From Branchipolynoe longqiensis (Eukaryota > Annelida > Polychaeta > Phyllodocida > Polynoidae): a DNA stretch of 64,000 bases. The translations under genes were made by a program, and so were the position numbers. The notes below the pieces were generated by a model. It was not told where the DNA came from, did not search any database, and was given only the letters and a program-made list of their open reading frames with translations. The stretch is from assembly GCA_030323885.1 (NCBI GenBank), contig CM059187.1, positions 85,760,614-85,824,613 on the forward strand, in the 5' to 3' direction. This document shows positions 11,050-19,578 of the stretch, piece by piece (positions within the stretch are counted from its first letter, which is position 1; every line of letters begins with the position of its first letter).

Positions 11050-11817
11050 GTGAGAATAACTGCTTTATTCATGGAAGGTCGCAGGTTCGAATCCCGGCTT
11101 GTGGCTTTTGTGAGGGACCAGTGGAAATTGGGAAAACAGATGCATAGCCTTCTTTAGAAATTGACCCTGCATGATCTACGATAGCATCAGAAATTAAACT
11201 GTTACTGCCACATACACTATGATTATGACATGCGTAGATTCAACCAGCAGCCTCTGTGGATGCTGCTACCCGCATTGGGAGGAGGAGGATCAGGAGGTGG
11301 TGGTGGTTAGGGAGGGATGCGGGTCATGAGATAATGGAGGACATCCGCTCGGAGACGTCACACATCACGTGACTAATCCCGAGGTGATATGAACCAGTTT
11401 CAAACGGTGAACAGCTGAAGGGTTCCATTATTCAGTCGGAGTTAGCTGACTGTGACTGTTGACTATTCAAGGTCTCGTTCCTTGGATTGGCATTCCTGCC
11501 CATGTTTGTGCATATATGCGCATTAATATAGTCTTCTATACATATAGTAGTCATATACCGAAAATTGTATGGATAGTGATAAACCCTTTATTGCAGGTAA
11601 TAAACTCTGTAGTGTTTCCTCCCCCCCCCCCTCTCATGGGGTGGTAGGGTGGGCTCCCAGTATGCACCTCGCCCCCTCGGCCCCTTGCCCCCTCCCCACC
11701 TCGGGGGGGGGGGCTGCTTTCGCCATTCGGTCGGAAGCAATTGAACGTGTCGGATGTGTCGGACGTTTTCCCACCTTCCCCGCCTTCCCAGCCACTCCCC
11801 CGCTGCTCCCCCGCCTC
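11050..11817. other. Spacer upstream of the fossil ORF1
   Basis: No conserved coding frame. It includes a GGAGGAGGATCAGGAGG purine block near 11280, C and G runs near 11620-11715 and AT-rich stretches. The ORF1 frame happens to be open back to 11569, but that part is low-complexity (P/S/C-rich) and is probably not protein. Confidence 0.45.
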
Positions 11818-12936
11818 ATGATGCCAGCAGCCAGGTTCTGCTCAGTGTGCGCAGAGTGCCACACCAGTCTCACGGGGGATGATTGCATGCGCTCCCGGAA
11901 AGACGCGGGCTACCGGAGAGATGCGAGCATGGCGGAACAGCGGCGGACACGGGTCTCCAGAAAGGAGAGGGATGAGAGCCTGGAATCTACAAGTGACTAT
12001 CTGGGGGCCTCTCAGACTTTGGAAGCCTTCGAGGAGGAGCTGGCCCGGCAGGAGAGTGATGTCGAGAGGGAGCTGCACAGGAAGATCACGGCCACATTCG
12101 GCCGTAAGCGGGAGTGCATGCTCCAACTCCATTTGGAGGAGATAGAGGCCGAGGTGGAGGCCCTGAACTTTCAAGGGCGGTCCGGCAGCACCAGCCATGA
12201 GAAGGGAGGCGGTCGCCGGCGCAGCCACAACAGGTGTGGAGGCAGATCGAGGTCCCGGGGCTCAGGCGATTCGGCCCGCTCGGAGGAGGAGGCGGCCATG
12301 GAGGCCTGGATGGCCCATGACTCCAAGGACCAGTCACACCAAAGGAGGAAGAAGTCATCGCGGTGCCACCACTACTGCCGCTCACGTAGCAGCAGCAGCA
12401 GCGGGTCCAGGAGCTCCAGCCGGTAACGACGCCTATGCCGCAAGTACAGTCTAACAAACTTTTCGGACAAGGATGCGAAGGACATGATGCTCCATGACAT
12501 TGTTGTTGCTAACTTGAAGTGGGCAGTGGCATCGAAGTCGATGTCGGTGGCGGATAAGGATGGAGTCATGAACCATGTAGGCTACATGGTCATGAAGGCG
12601 TCAGCCGATTCCTACCCAAATAAGGCATACCAAGGCTACGACAAGGCTATCCATAGGATAGCCATAAACAGGGGTATGTGGGCCTTCGTGGGCGGGAACA
12701 TGGATGTGTCCATGGAGCATTTCACGGTGGGGAAGTGCGCCCATCAGGCCAGCAGGTCTGGAGCACACTCGGCTAGGCGCCCTGTGAGCCGCAAGGCATG
12801 GAACAGCACGGCAGGCTGCCCAAGGGGCAATGGCTGTGAGGATCACCACAACTACAATTTCTGCTGGGACCCAGCCCACCACAGACCAGACTGCAAGGAC
12901 CGGAGCTCCAATGCTTTCAAGCTAGCGAGGTGGTAG
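11818..12936 (+). pseudogene. Gag-like ORF1 of a DIRS/Ngaro-type YR retrotransposon, interrupted by one stop
   Basis: ATG at 11818 opens a frame with an N-terminal C-X2-C-X3-H-X7-C motif, a central acidic and then Arg/Ser-rich region (SRSSSSSGSRSS near the end), and an in-frame TAA at 12424. The same frame resumes to 12936 with a block containing GYMVMKASADSYPNKAYQGY and DKAI. That block aligns with GYMGHLAYMCMHAITNNY...AYRGYDRAI in ORF1 of the 58.4-kb element. The C-terminus keeps a zinc knuckle in which C-X4-H-X4-C remains but the first Cys is Tyr (TAC). ORF1 of such elements probably binds RNA in a capsid-like particle. I found no RT, RNase H or recombinase within 2 kb downstream. The homology is strong; the clade is inferred from the second copy. 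Confidence 0.8.
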
Positions 12937-13490
12937 CAACCAGCTGCCGGCTCGCCGGGCAACTGCCATGCTAGCGGGTCTGAGATGTGAGGCGGCACAT
13001 GCGGGGACACCTGCGGCACGAACGACCGGGGTGTGGAACTGGTGCACACCGTTCGCACCACCCATGCCGGCCGGCATGAGGACAGTCTGAGTCCAGCCCA
13101 CACCACGGGCAGTTGTGACAGTTCAGACATGACCATAGCTTGCCTCACGGACGGTCACTTGTCATGATCACAGAGTCATTCATGTTGCCAAATGTACCAC
13201 TGTTGACAATGTTGCAAATTTTACCATATATGAGAATGTTGATTATAACACTTGCGTTGAGGTTGACTGCAGCACTGACGATGACACTGATCCCTCGTTT
13301 GCAGCCCCATTTGTAATTTACCACCCACATGCAAAAACACTAACAGGGCTGGTAATACTATTGCAAGTGCCACAAGTAATGTTGATATGGGTAGGGGTAG
13401 TGGTTGTGTTGCAACTAATCGGGATACAGACATTGGTGGTGGCAGTCATGTTTATAATGGTGCCCACAGGGTGGGCCCTGACGCAGGTTT
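12937..13490. other. Downstream of fossil ORF1, no recognised coding region
   Basis: Unique sequence without RT or recombinase motifs. Minus-strand frames of 60-98 codons have no family features. The remainder of the ancestral element has either been deleted or is beyond recognition. Confidence 0.4.
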
Positions 13491-13494
13491 CATG

Positions 13495-13610
13495 TGATCC
13501 AATGTTGTTTCTATATCAATATAATTATATATAGATAGACAGATAGATAGATAGACATAAATATACAGATATATGGATAGATAGATAGAAAGATAGATAT
13601 ATATAGAAGC
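13495..13610. repeat. (TAGA)n-type microsatellite
   Basis: Runs of ATAGATAGATAGA and ATATAGATAGACAGATAGAT, interrupted by ATATACAGATATATGG. Confidence 0.9.
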
Positions 13611-15021
13611 CACAATACTGTTGATGCTGCATATATGTGATGTATAATGCATTATGCAAGTATAAATGCAAGGGTACCATGATCATCCTGTATTTCCTTG
13701 TGTGCTTTGGTGGAGCGCCCCCGCCCCCCCTCCAGGCCGTTGGGTATTGCGGGCGGGCGCCCCCTCATGTCACATTCTGGAGGAAAATTTGTATACATAT
13801 GGATGTGAATTCTATATAATCCACTATGTATATAGTAACATAGCAGTGAATATATGGAGACTGCTTCCTAACAGGTAGTTTACCTTTTATAGTGGTTACA
13901 GCACATGTTTGGACCGTCCTACTCGTCCCATCTCTTTGTTAGAACTGGCCTACCCAGCAACTATATAAGGAGCGTAGTCAGACACTCTCAGCAGACTTTC
14001 TATCCAGACGGCACTTCGTCCACACCTCTCTCTATCTCCTCTCCGCTGGCCTTGCTCCTCCTCAATATGTCTGAAAAGAGTTCCAGGAGGGGGAGCCTGC
14101 TGGCATTTCACTTTCTACTCTTACTCTATCCGTGTCTCTGGCTTGCTGGTTGGTCATCATAGAACAAATAGAGATGGTCCTTTGACTCAACTCTCCTCAT
14201 TTCTCTTTCCTAGATTCTACCCTTTATATTTCTCTTAGGCATACTTCTCCCCCTGACCAGGGGAGTTGTCTGCTTGGGTGGGGCCCTGTACCTTTACCCT
14301 TCTCTTGCCTTGTTCTCGTTGCTGGAACCACCGCTGCACCCATCTTTACCTGCCCTTCCTCAAAACCCTTGCTGCTGTCTGCTGGATACAAGTGCTCAAC
14401 TACTGCCGGACCGAAGAGATTCGGTGCCGCCCCAACGCTTTGCCGTTACAGCATTGTAAAGATGTCCCCAGGTTCTACAACCATCCCTACTGAAGATTAA
14501 TCTTCAACCAAAGATTGGGCTGATTTATCGGAGCCTCTCTATAATGTTGCAGTTCTGCAACCAGTAACCGTCGTAAGGTTACAAACCAACCCAAGCAAGC
14601 AAGCACTCTCGGCACTCTACTCCCAGACATGGAGGCATCAACATCTCCAAGTCAGTTAGGCCTGAAACCTGATCTGGCTAGTTACAGCTTATGGGATGGA
14701 TTCAACTTGCTGAGTTTCTACAGTATTGACCAATGGCCAGGAGGACGATTGGTGACTGTGCTGTCTGCCTTTTCCCACATCACTGCTGCTTAGCCTGACA
14801 TGTACATGCATCATCAACTGAGACTTTATACCTGTTTGGTTGGCAACAGCTCACAGACAATGGATCATCTATATCTATCAACTCCTCTAGCCATAGAATA
14901 AGCAACAAGAGGACTGAGTGTATCTATCATCCATATGGACTACACAGACAGTTGTGAGTGCAATATCATACCATTGAGAATTTATATGTAACTGTACACT
15001 TTGTAATTGAGAATATATGTT
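13611..15021. other. Spacer between fossil ORF1 and the split-repeat element
   Basis: No RT, transposase or host-gene motif. A TATA-like CTATATAAGGAGCG lies at about 13960, followed by a CAGACACTCTCAGCAGAC stretch, and could be an old promoter or chance. Frames of up to 85 codons at 13.9-14.5 kb are not recognisable. Confidence 0.35.
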
Positions 15022-15266
15022 GGTCGTAATGCGAGCATTGCGCTTGATGCGTGGAGAGGAAGAGACCCTCCCCCCGCCTCCCCGGTCGTCGCGCAGCATT
15101 CGCACCTCGCGCGACGCCCGCCTCTCAGCTTTCTCCTTCGCCCTCCCACGGGCCCGCTGCTTTCTCACCTCCCCCGCCACTGCCCTCCAGCCTTCCCTTA
15201 TAAGGCCGCCCGCCGGCCTCCCTCAGTCACTCGCCCTCCAGCCTCCTCGATGCTCTCCCTTTTTCT
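15022..15266 (+). repeat. A1 arm of the gag-only element
   Basis: Starts GGTCGTAATGCGAGCATTGC and ends CTCTCCCTTTTTCT. Same length as A2 with six substitutions. The left flank has no copy at the right end of the element. Confidence 0.85.
15196..15235 (+). promoter_or_regulatory. TATA-like core promoter in A1
   Basis: CCCTTATAAGGCCGCCCGCC is followed about 22 bp later by CCCTCAGTCACTCG, an initiator-like context. A2 has a T-to-C change in this TATA (CCTCATAAGG), while the isolated A copy at 46.5 kb keeps TTATAAGG. Promoter function is inferred from motif and position. Confidence 0.5.
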
Positions 15267-15326
15267 TTGGCTATCCACCACCGCTGCTCCACCTCGGACC
15301 GCTGCATCTCCTCGGACCGCTCCACC

Positions 15327-16248
15327 ATGCCCGGACACGGAAAGGGCAAGGGCCGCAAGAGCCCGCGGACAACCCGCGGCCAGGACCCGTCCCCCGCCGC
15401 CACCTCAAGCGACTCTGCCGGGGGCAGTACACGCCCAATACGAACGCTACAGCCGCCTCACCACTCAAGCCTCGCCCGCCCCGCCCCCCGCTTACCTCCA
15501 GGAGGCGGCCGAGCACACCCCAGCATCCGCGGCCGACGCCGTCCGCGAGATCCTGGCCTCCGCCGAGGCGCACCACACCGTCAGGCGCCAAGGTGTGCCT
15601 AGTGACTACATCTTCCCCTCGGACCTGGTGGAGAGGGGCCCTGAACGGAAGCCGGTGAAGAGGGGCGAGGCTACCAAGGACGAGTACAACCTCGCCCTCC
15701 TCACCCTGATCAGCCATCCAGCCTTCCCCACCCACTCCGTCCAGGGCCTCTACCACCACCACCTCACCGTGATGAGTGACAACCTCGTGCATCCGTAGCC
15801 TACCGTCCGCCGTTATTCCGAAACGATTTTCACATGGATAGCGGACGGGAGGCTCCCCCACGGATGGCACGATCCAGTTGCCCTCAACATGCTCAGGATG
15901 GACTCCCTCACCACGCCCGCCGCCCTCACCCAAGCCGCCCCGGCAGCACCAGCCCCCCGATGTGAGGATTCTCCCCGAGGCGCACACCTGCCCCGGGCCC
16001 AAGTCGACTCCCGCATCGCCTACGACAGGCAGACTCACGGGGCCCCCTGCCCCGCCTGGAACTGTGAGCCCGCCTTGTGCGATCGGGCCCCCGTCGGGGA
16101 GGCCCACGGCGAGGTGGGCAACCAACACCGGCACGTATGCACCTACTGCGCCAACGTATGGCGCATACTCACGATGGACAGCGAGGCCGGCTGCCTCACC
16201 AAGCAAGCCCGTGAGCGCCAGACCCCGGCCGCCTCGGCAGATTTTTGA
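15327..16248 (+). pseudogene. Gag-like ORF of the split-repeat element, one frameshift and one stop
   Basis: ATG at 15327 in a good context (CCACCATGC) begins MPGHGKGKGRKSPRT, a basic start, then a Ser/Thr/Pro stretch. Around the G run near 15420 the plausible frame changes (a one-base insertion would explain it). It continues as a Pro/Ala-rich linker and a globular part including AVREILASAEAHH, YIFPSDLVERG and YNLALLTLISHPAFP. A TAG at 15796-15798 interrupts the frame, which then continues to 16248. The C-terminus has C-X4-C-X4-C followed by HRHVCTYC, a likely zinc-binding domain. About 300 residues in all. No polymerase or recombinase is encoded. A nucleic-acid-binding structural role is inferred from composition and context. 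Confidence 0.55.
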
Positions 16249-16794
16249 TCCGCCGGCCCCCCCCCGGCCGGCCCGGGGGGCCCTCCCCGGCGCCTCACCC
16301 ACACCACTGCCGACAACCCTGCGACCACCACCGACAACCCCCCAGCGACCACCATCCTAAACACCGCCCAGACAGAGCCGGGGACCATCACCTCGCACCT
16401 CACACAGCCCAGCCTCACGAGGAACCCTCCCCAGACAGCACAGCCGCCGACCATCACGACACCGCATTCATCAACCCGCCCGTCCCGACCCCGACCCCCA
16501 CCCCTCCCAGCCCTGAGGACTTCGCTGCCCCCCTGTTAGACCCTCGCCGGACCTCCTCACCGCATCTCTCCAAGGAGCGGGCCTCCCCACCCTTTTTTGG
16601 CCGCCTGCTCCCTGTCGACGTAGGCCCCGGACTCACCACCACACCCAGACCTTCAACTTCCCCAGCCTCCGCCAAGAACCCCGCCCAAGCCTCGCATGGG
16701 TAACCCCCCCGCGCTGCCCAGGCCCTGGACCTCAGCCGCGGCCTATGCCTCGGGCCCCCGCATCGGGCGCGCCTCGAGCCCTCTCCTCCTCTTT
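16249..16794. other. C-rich 3' region of the gag-only element
   Basis: GC- and C-rich DNA between the gag-like frame and B1. The three plus frames give P/T/S-rich strings without motifs. Its role is unknown. Confidence 0.5.
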
Positions 16795-17011
16795 TGGTGG
16801 AGGGCTCTTCGGCACCCCTCGCCACAAACTCTAAGCTCCTTATCTCCTGAGGTGCCAGCCTTAAGCTTATTAGCTCCTTCTTACCGCCTCCTTGTACTGT
16901 TTATCTCATGAGGCGCCTGCCTTAGCTGATCTCACTGTTGCCCTGTACATACTGTGTTTTCCTGAGGTGTTTTCAATAAACACCGTCTTGCCTTCTTCCT
17001 TTTCGCGCATC
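16795..17011 (+). repeat. B1 arm of the gag-only element
   Basis: Begins TGGTGGAGGGCTCTTCGGCA and ends TTCCTTTTCGCGCATC, directly joined to A2. Contains TTTTCAATAAA (poly(A)-signal-like) near 16971. B2 has 7-bp and 16-bp insertions relative to it. Confidence 0.8.
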
Positions 17012-17256
17012 GGTCGTAATGCGAGCATTGCGCTTGATGCGTGGAGAGGAAGAGACCCTCCCCCCGCCTCCCCGGTCGTTGCGCAGCATTCGCACCTCGA
17101 GCGACGCCCGCCTCTCAGCTTTCTCCCTCGCCCTCCCCCGGGCCCGCTGCTTTCTCACCTCCCCCGCCACTGCCCTCCAGCCTTCCCTCATAAGGCCGCC
17201 CGCCGGCCTCCCTCAGTCACTCGCCCTCCAGCCTCCTCGACGCTCTCCCTTTTTCT
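17012..17256 (+). repeat. A2 arm of the gag-only element
   Basis: Same 245-bp length as A1 with six mismatches. It is followed by a 45-bp linker rich in CCACCCACCCACCCA that is absent after A1. Confidence 0.85.
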
Positions 17257-17301
17257 CCACCCACCCACCCAACTATCTATCTAACCTCTCTCCCTTACAG
17301 C

Positions 17302-17541
17302 TGGTGGAGGGCTCTTCGGCACCCCTCGCCACGAACTCTAAGCTCCTTATCACCTGAGGTGCCAGCCTTAAGCTTATTTTACATTAGCTCCTTCTTACCG
17401 CCTCCTTGTACTGTTTATCTCATGAGGCGCCTGCCTTAGCTGATCTCACTGTTGCCCTGTACATACTGTGTTTTCCTGAGGTGTTTTCAATAAAGCACCT
17501 CCTTTCCCACCTCCGCCATGCCTTCTTCCTTTTCGCGCATC
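17302..17541 (+). repeat. B2 arm of the gag-only element with poly(A) signal
   Basis: Matches B1 and keeps TTTTCAATAAAGCACC near 17487. Its right end, TTTTCGCGCATC, coincides with the B1/A2 junction, defining the right boundary of the element. Confidence 0.8.
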
Positions 17542-17663
17542 ATAAGTACATATTTGTGTATCGTTATTTGTCTTCTTTACTAAGAATAGAAGATGTTCCA
17601 AATTCTCTTTTCTCCTCACTATATTAGCTAGTCTATAAGATTAGGCATTGGGTATTATACGTG

Positions 17664-17667
<4 letters not shown>

Positions 17668-17697
<30 letters not shown>
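17668..17697. repeat. (TA)n microsatellite
   Basis: About 30 bp of TA dinucleotide. Confidence 0.9.
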
Positions 17698-17699
<2 letters not shown>

Positions 17700-17705
17700 A
17701 AAGGT

Positions 17706-18306
17706 ACTAATGCTGCGTTCATATGAACTGGTGAATATGGTGTTTCCCACTTCACAACTGGTGAATTGCGTTCAATTGACTTCACAACTGGTGAACACCA
17801 CCTGTGAAGTGGAGATTTCTTTAAGCGGCTCGTTATTCACCACTTGTGAAAAAATGGCAGCAAATGGAGACAAATTGCATGGTATGGTTCCATAATAAAT
17901 TGACAAAAGTATGTTTGTAATGAAACCATTGTCCATGACAAATCATATGTGGTGTATATTATGGTAGTGGATGTTATCTACCAACAACGTGCAGTTTAAA
18001 TGTTATTTACACATATATTGTAGTTTGCCTCTATTATCACCCAGCCTGAAACGTTCAATTTTTGTTATCATAGACCGCAAAACCTTGTCAAAATTAATTA
18101 TTTCAATCATATATGATTATATCTATGTATCTAAACTTAGATTCTGTGTTAGACCATATTAAATACGCTAAAAACCTTCTGGAGTCCATATTGTTGTTGT
18201 TTACCGTGAATTGTCAAATGAACGTTCTCAGTTAACATGGTCGTGTTTACTGGCAGTAAGTAGGAAGTTCACCATATTCACCAGGACGATATGAACACAG
18301 CATTAG
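17706..18306. mobile_element. TIR element of about 600 bp (MITE-like)
   Basis: The left end CTAATGCTGCGTTCATATGA...CTGGTGAATATGGTG is mirrored at the right end by CACCATATTCACCAGG...ATATGAACACAGCATTAG. The imperfect terminal inverted repeats are about 40 bp long. The interior is AT-rich, with further short CACAACTGGTGAA repeats. No transposase ORF is present. The superfamily cannot be assigned and the target duplication is unclear. Confidence 0.65.
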
Positions 18307-18900
18307 ACCATTCAATTGCATTTTCAATTCGCCATTTTCTCGACTGGATAGGCTGACGTCACCTATCATGCAGTTTGATGACTACTTGACTATAGTTGTT
18401 TGCCGTTTGGTCGCCACCAGACCACAGCCACTATAGCCATATCTACATATAGATGCATATATTTATGTATGTGGATATATATCCATATATATACATGTAT
18501 ATATATGCTGAAATTTTGCTGATTGAGCATTACCGATAATCGGTATTTAATTCATATGCGATACAATATTATCGCTTGAGTCTATTTGCATTTTGATATC
18601 CCATACAATATGGTTGATGGGGTGTACATATGATTACACACACATATATATACTCACATTTACATGCAATACAGTCTTGCTGATGGATACGTGGCTGGCA
18701 CGGTGGGCAGGCCGCCCTGTAGACGAGTGGTAAATGAGTGTGCACAGTGGCACGCCGTGATGGGTGGGTGTGCCTCATTCGCCTGTGTGTTGTATGTATG
18801 CGGGCAGGGGACTTGGCTTAACGACGTGCATACACGTGCCCCACTCCACTGCTCGAACAGCGCGCACCAGCACGGTGACGGTGTGACGTACAGCTCCGTG
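18307..18900. other. Spacer, no gene
   Basis: AT-rich DNA with ATATATCCATATATATACATG palindromic stretches near 18475, then a GC-richer part at 18690-18900 whose overlapping frames on both strands have no recognised features. Confidence 0.45.
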
Positions 18901-18907
18901 CCACGCA

Positions 18908-18965
18908 CGCTGGGGGTGAGGGGGTGAGGGGGTGAGGGGTGAGGGGGTGAGGGGGTGAGGGGTGA
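18908..18965. repeat. GTGAGGGG minisatellite
   Basis: Seven or so units of GGTGAGGG(GG) in tandem. Confidence 0.9.
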
Positions 18966-19002
18966 GAGGGGTAGGGGTGGTGGTGCTCCAGGCTGGTGGC
19001 CT

Positions 19003-19345
19003 GTTGTTTACGATGTCCCAGTGTAAAGTAGTTGAAAGCCTTGGCCGGTGTGGGGACATGTCTATACATATATATATGCATATATATATATATGTGTACT
19101 ATATAATATATTATGTGGATATAAATAACGGCAGCCCCTTAATGTTTCTCTCTAACCATCTTAACTTCCAGGTTATTCATTGTGGAGTGGGCATTCTCTC
19201 CTCCCCCGACTCCTATACGCCGTGAGCCAACTGTCACTCTGCTCACTTTCAAAACTGCGTCTTGTTTACGATGTCCCTGTGTAAAGTACATGAAAGCATT
19301 GGCCGGTGTCGGGGCATGGCCATAAATATATATATATATACTTAT
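19003..19345. repeat. Two direct copies of a TTTACGATGTCCC block
   Basis: GTTGTTTACGATGTCCCAGT...GGCCGGTGTGGGGACATG at 19008-19060 recurs as CTTGTTTACGATGTCCCTGT...GGCCGGTGTCGGGGCATG at 19261-19318. Both are followed by AT dinucleotide runs. They flank the inverted copy of the 9.1-kb repeat. Confidence 0.7.
19085..19260 (-). repeat. Dispersed repeat, copy 2
   Basis: Reverse complement matches 9119-9285, including the blocks with TTTTGAAAGTGAGCAGA and TTATTTATATCCACATAA. Confidence 0.65.
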
Positions 19346-19578
19346 ATATATATTTATGTATGCATATTTCTGCATTATATTTTTGTTTTTAAAATCAGTA
19401 AATGAGTGTATATATCGGCAGGTAGATACATACATGTATCTTAATGTTATATGTATATATATAATGTCTATATATAGGAATATGCATACATATATACTAT
19501 GGATATGTATGCATATAAATGTATATAGGCCTACCTGTGTCATATAGAGGTGAACCTGTGTCCATATCTAGGTATGTA

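Larger units (their letters stand above)
15022..17541 (+). mobile_element. Gag-only element with split direct repeats A1-ORF-B1-A2-B2 (putative non-autonomous YR retrotransposon)
   Basis: A1 15022-15266 and A2 17012-17256 are both 245 bp with 6 mismatches. B1 16795-17011 and B2 17302-17541 match apart from two substitutions and two small indels. B1 abuts A2 directly, and 45 bp separate A2 from B2. This order is the split-direct-repeat arrangement described for Ngaro/PAT-type tyrosine-recombinase retrotransposons and is seen again at 58.4-63.5 kb. The internal 1.5 kb carries one gag-like frame and no RT, RNase H or recombinase. There is no target duplication, as expected for YR integration. 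The A repeat has TTATAAGG and the B repeat has AATAAA, consistent with a Pol II unit. The alternative is a tandem duplication of a promoter-to-poly(A) unit with internal deletion of the second copy. Confidence 0.65.

Noticed and set aside
12937..15021. RT/YR remainder of the fossil element at 11.8 kb
   Set aside because: No RT, RNase H or recombinase motif in any frame that I could find.
15271..16302. 343-codon minus-strand ORF
   Set aside because: Antisense shadow of GC-rich DNA; Gly/Arg-rich, no motifs. The plus strand carries the zinc-binding motif, TATA and poly(A) signals.
15022..17541. Conventional LTR retrotransposon
   Set aside because: A and B are adjacent only at the right end; the left end has A alone and B1 precedes A2. 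No primer-binding site, protease, RT or integrase seen.
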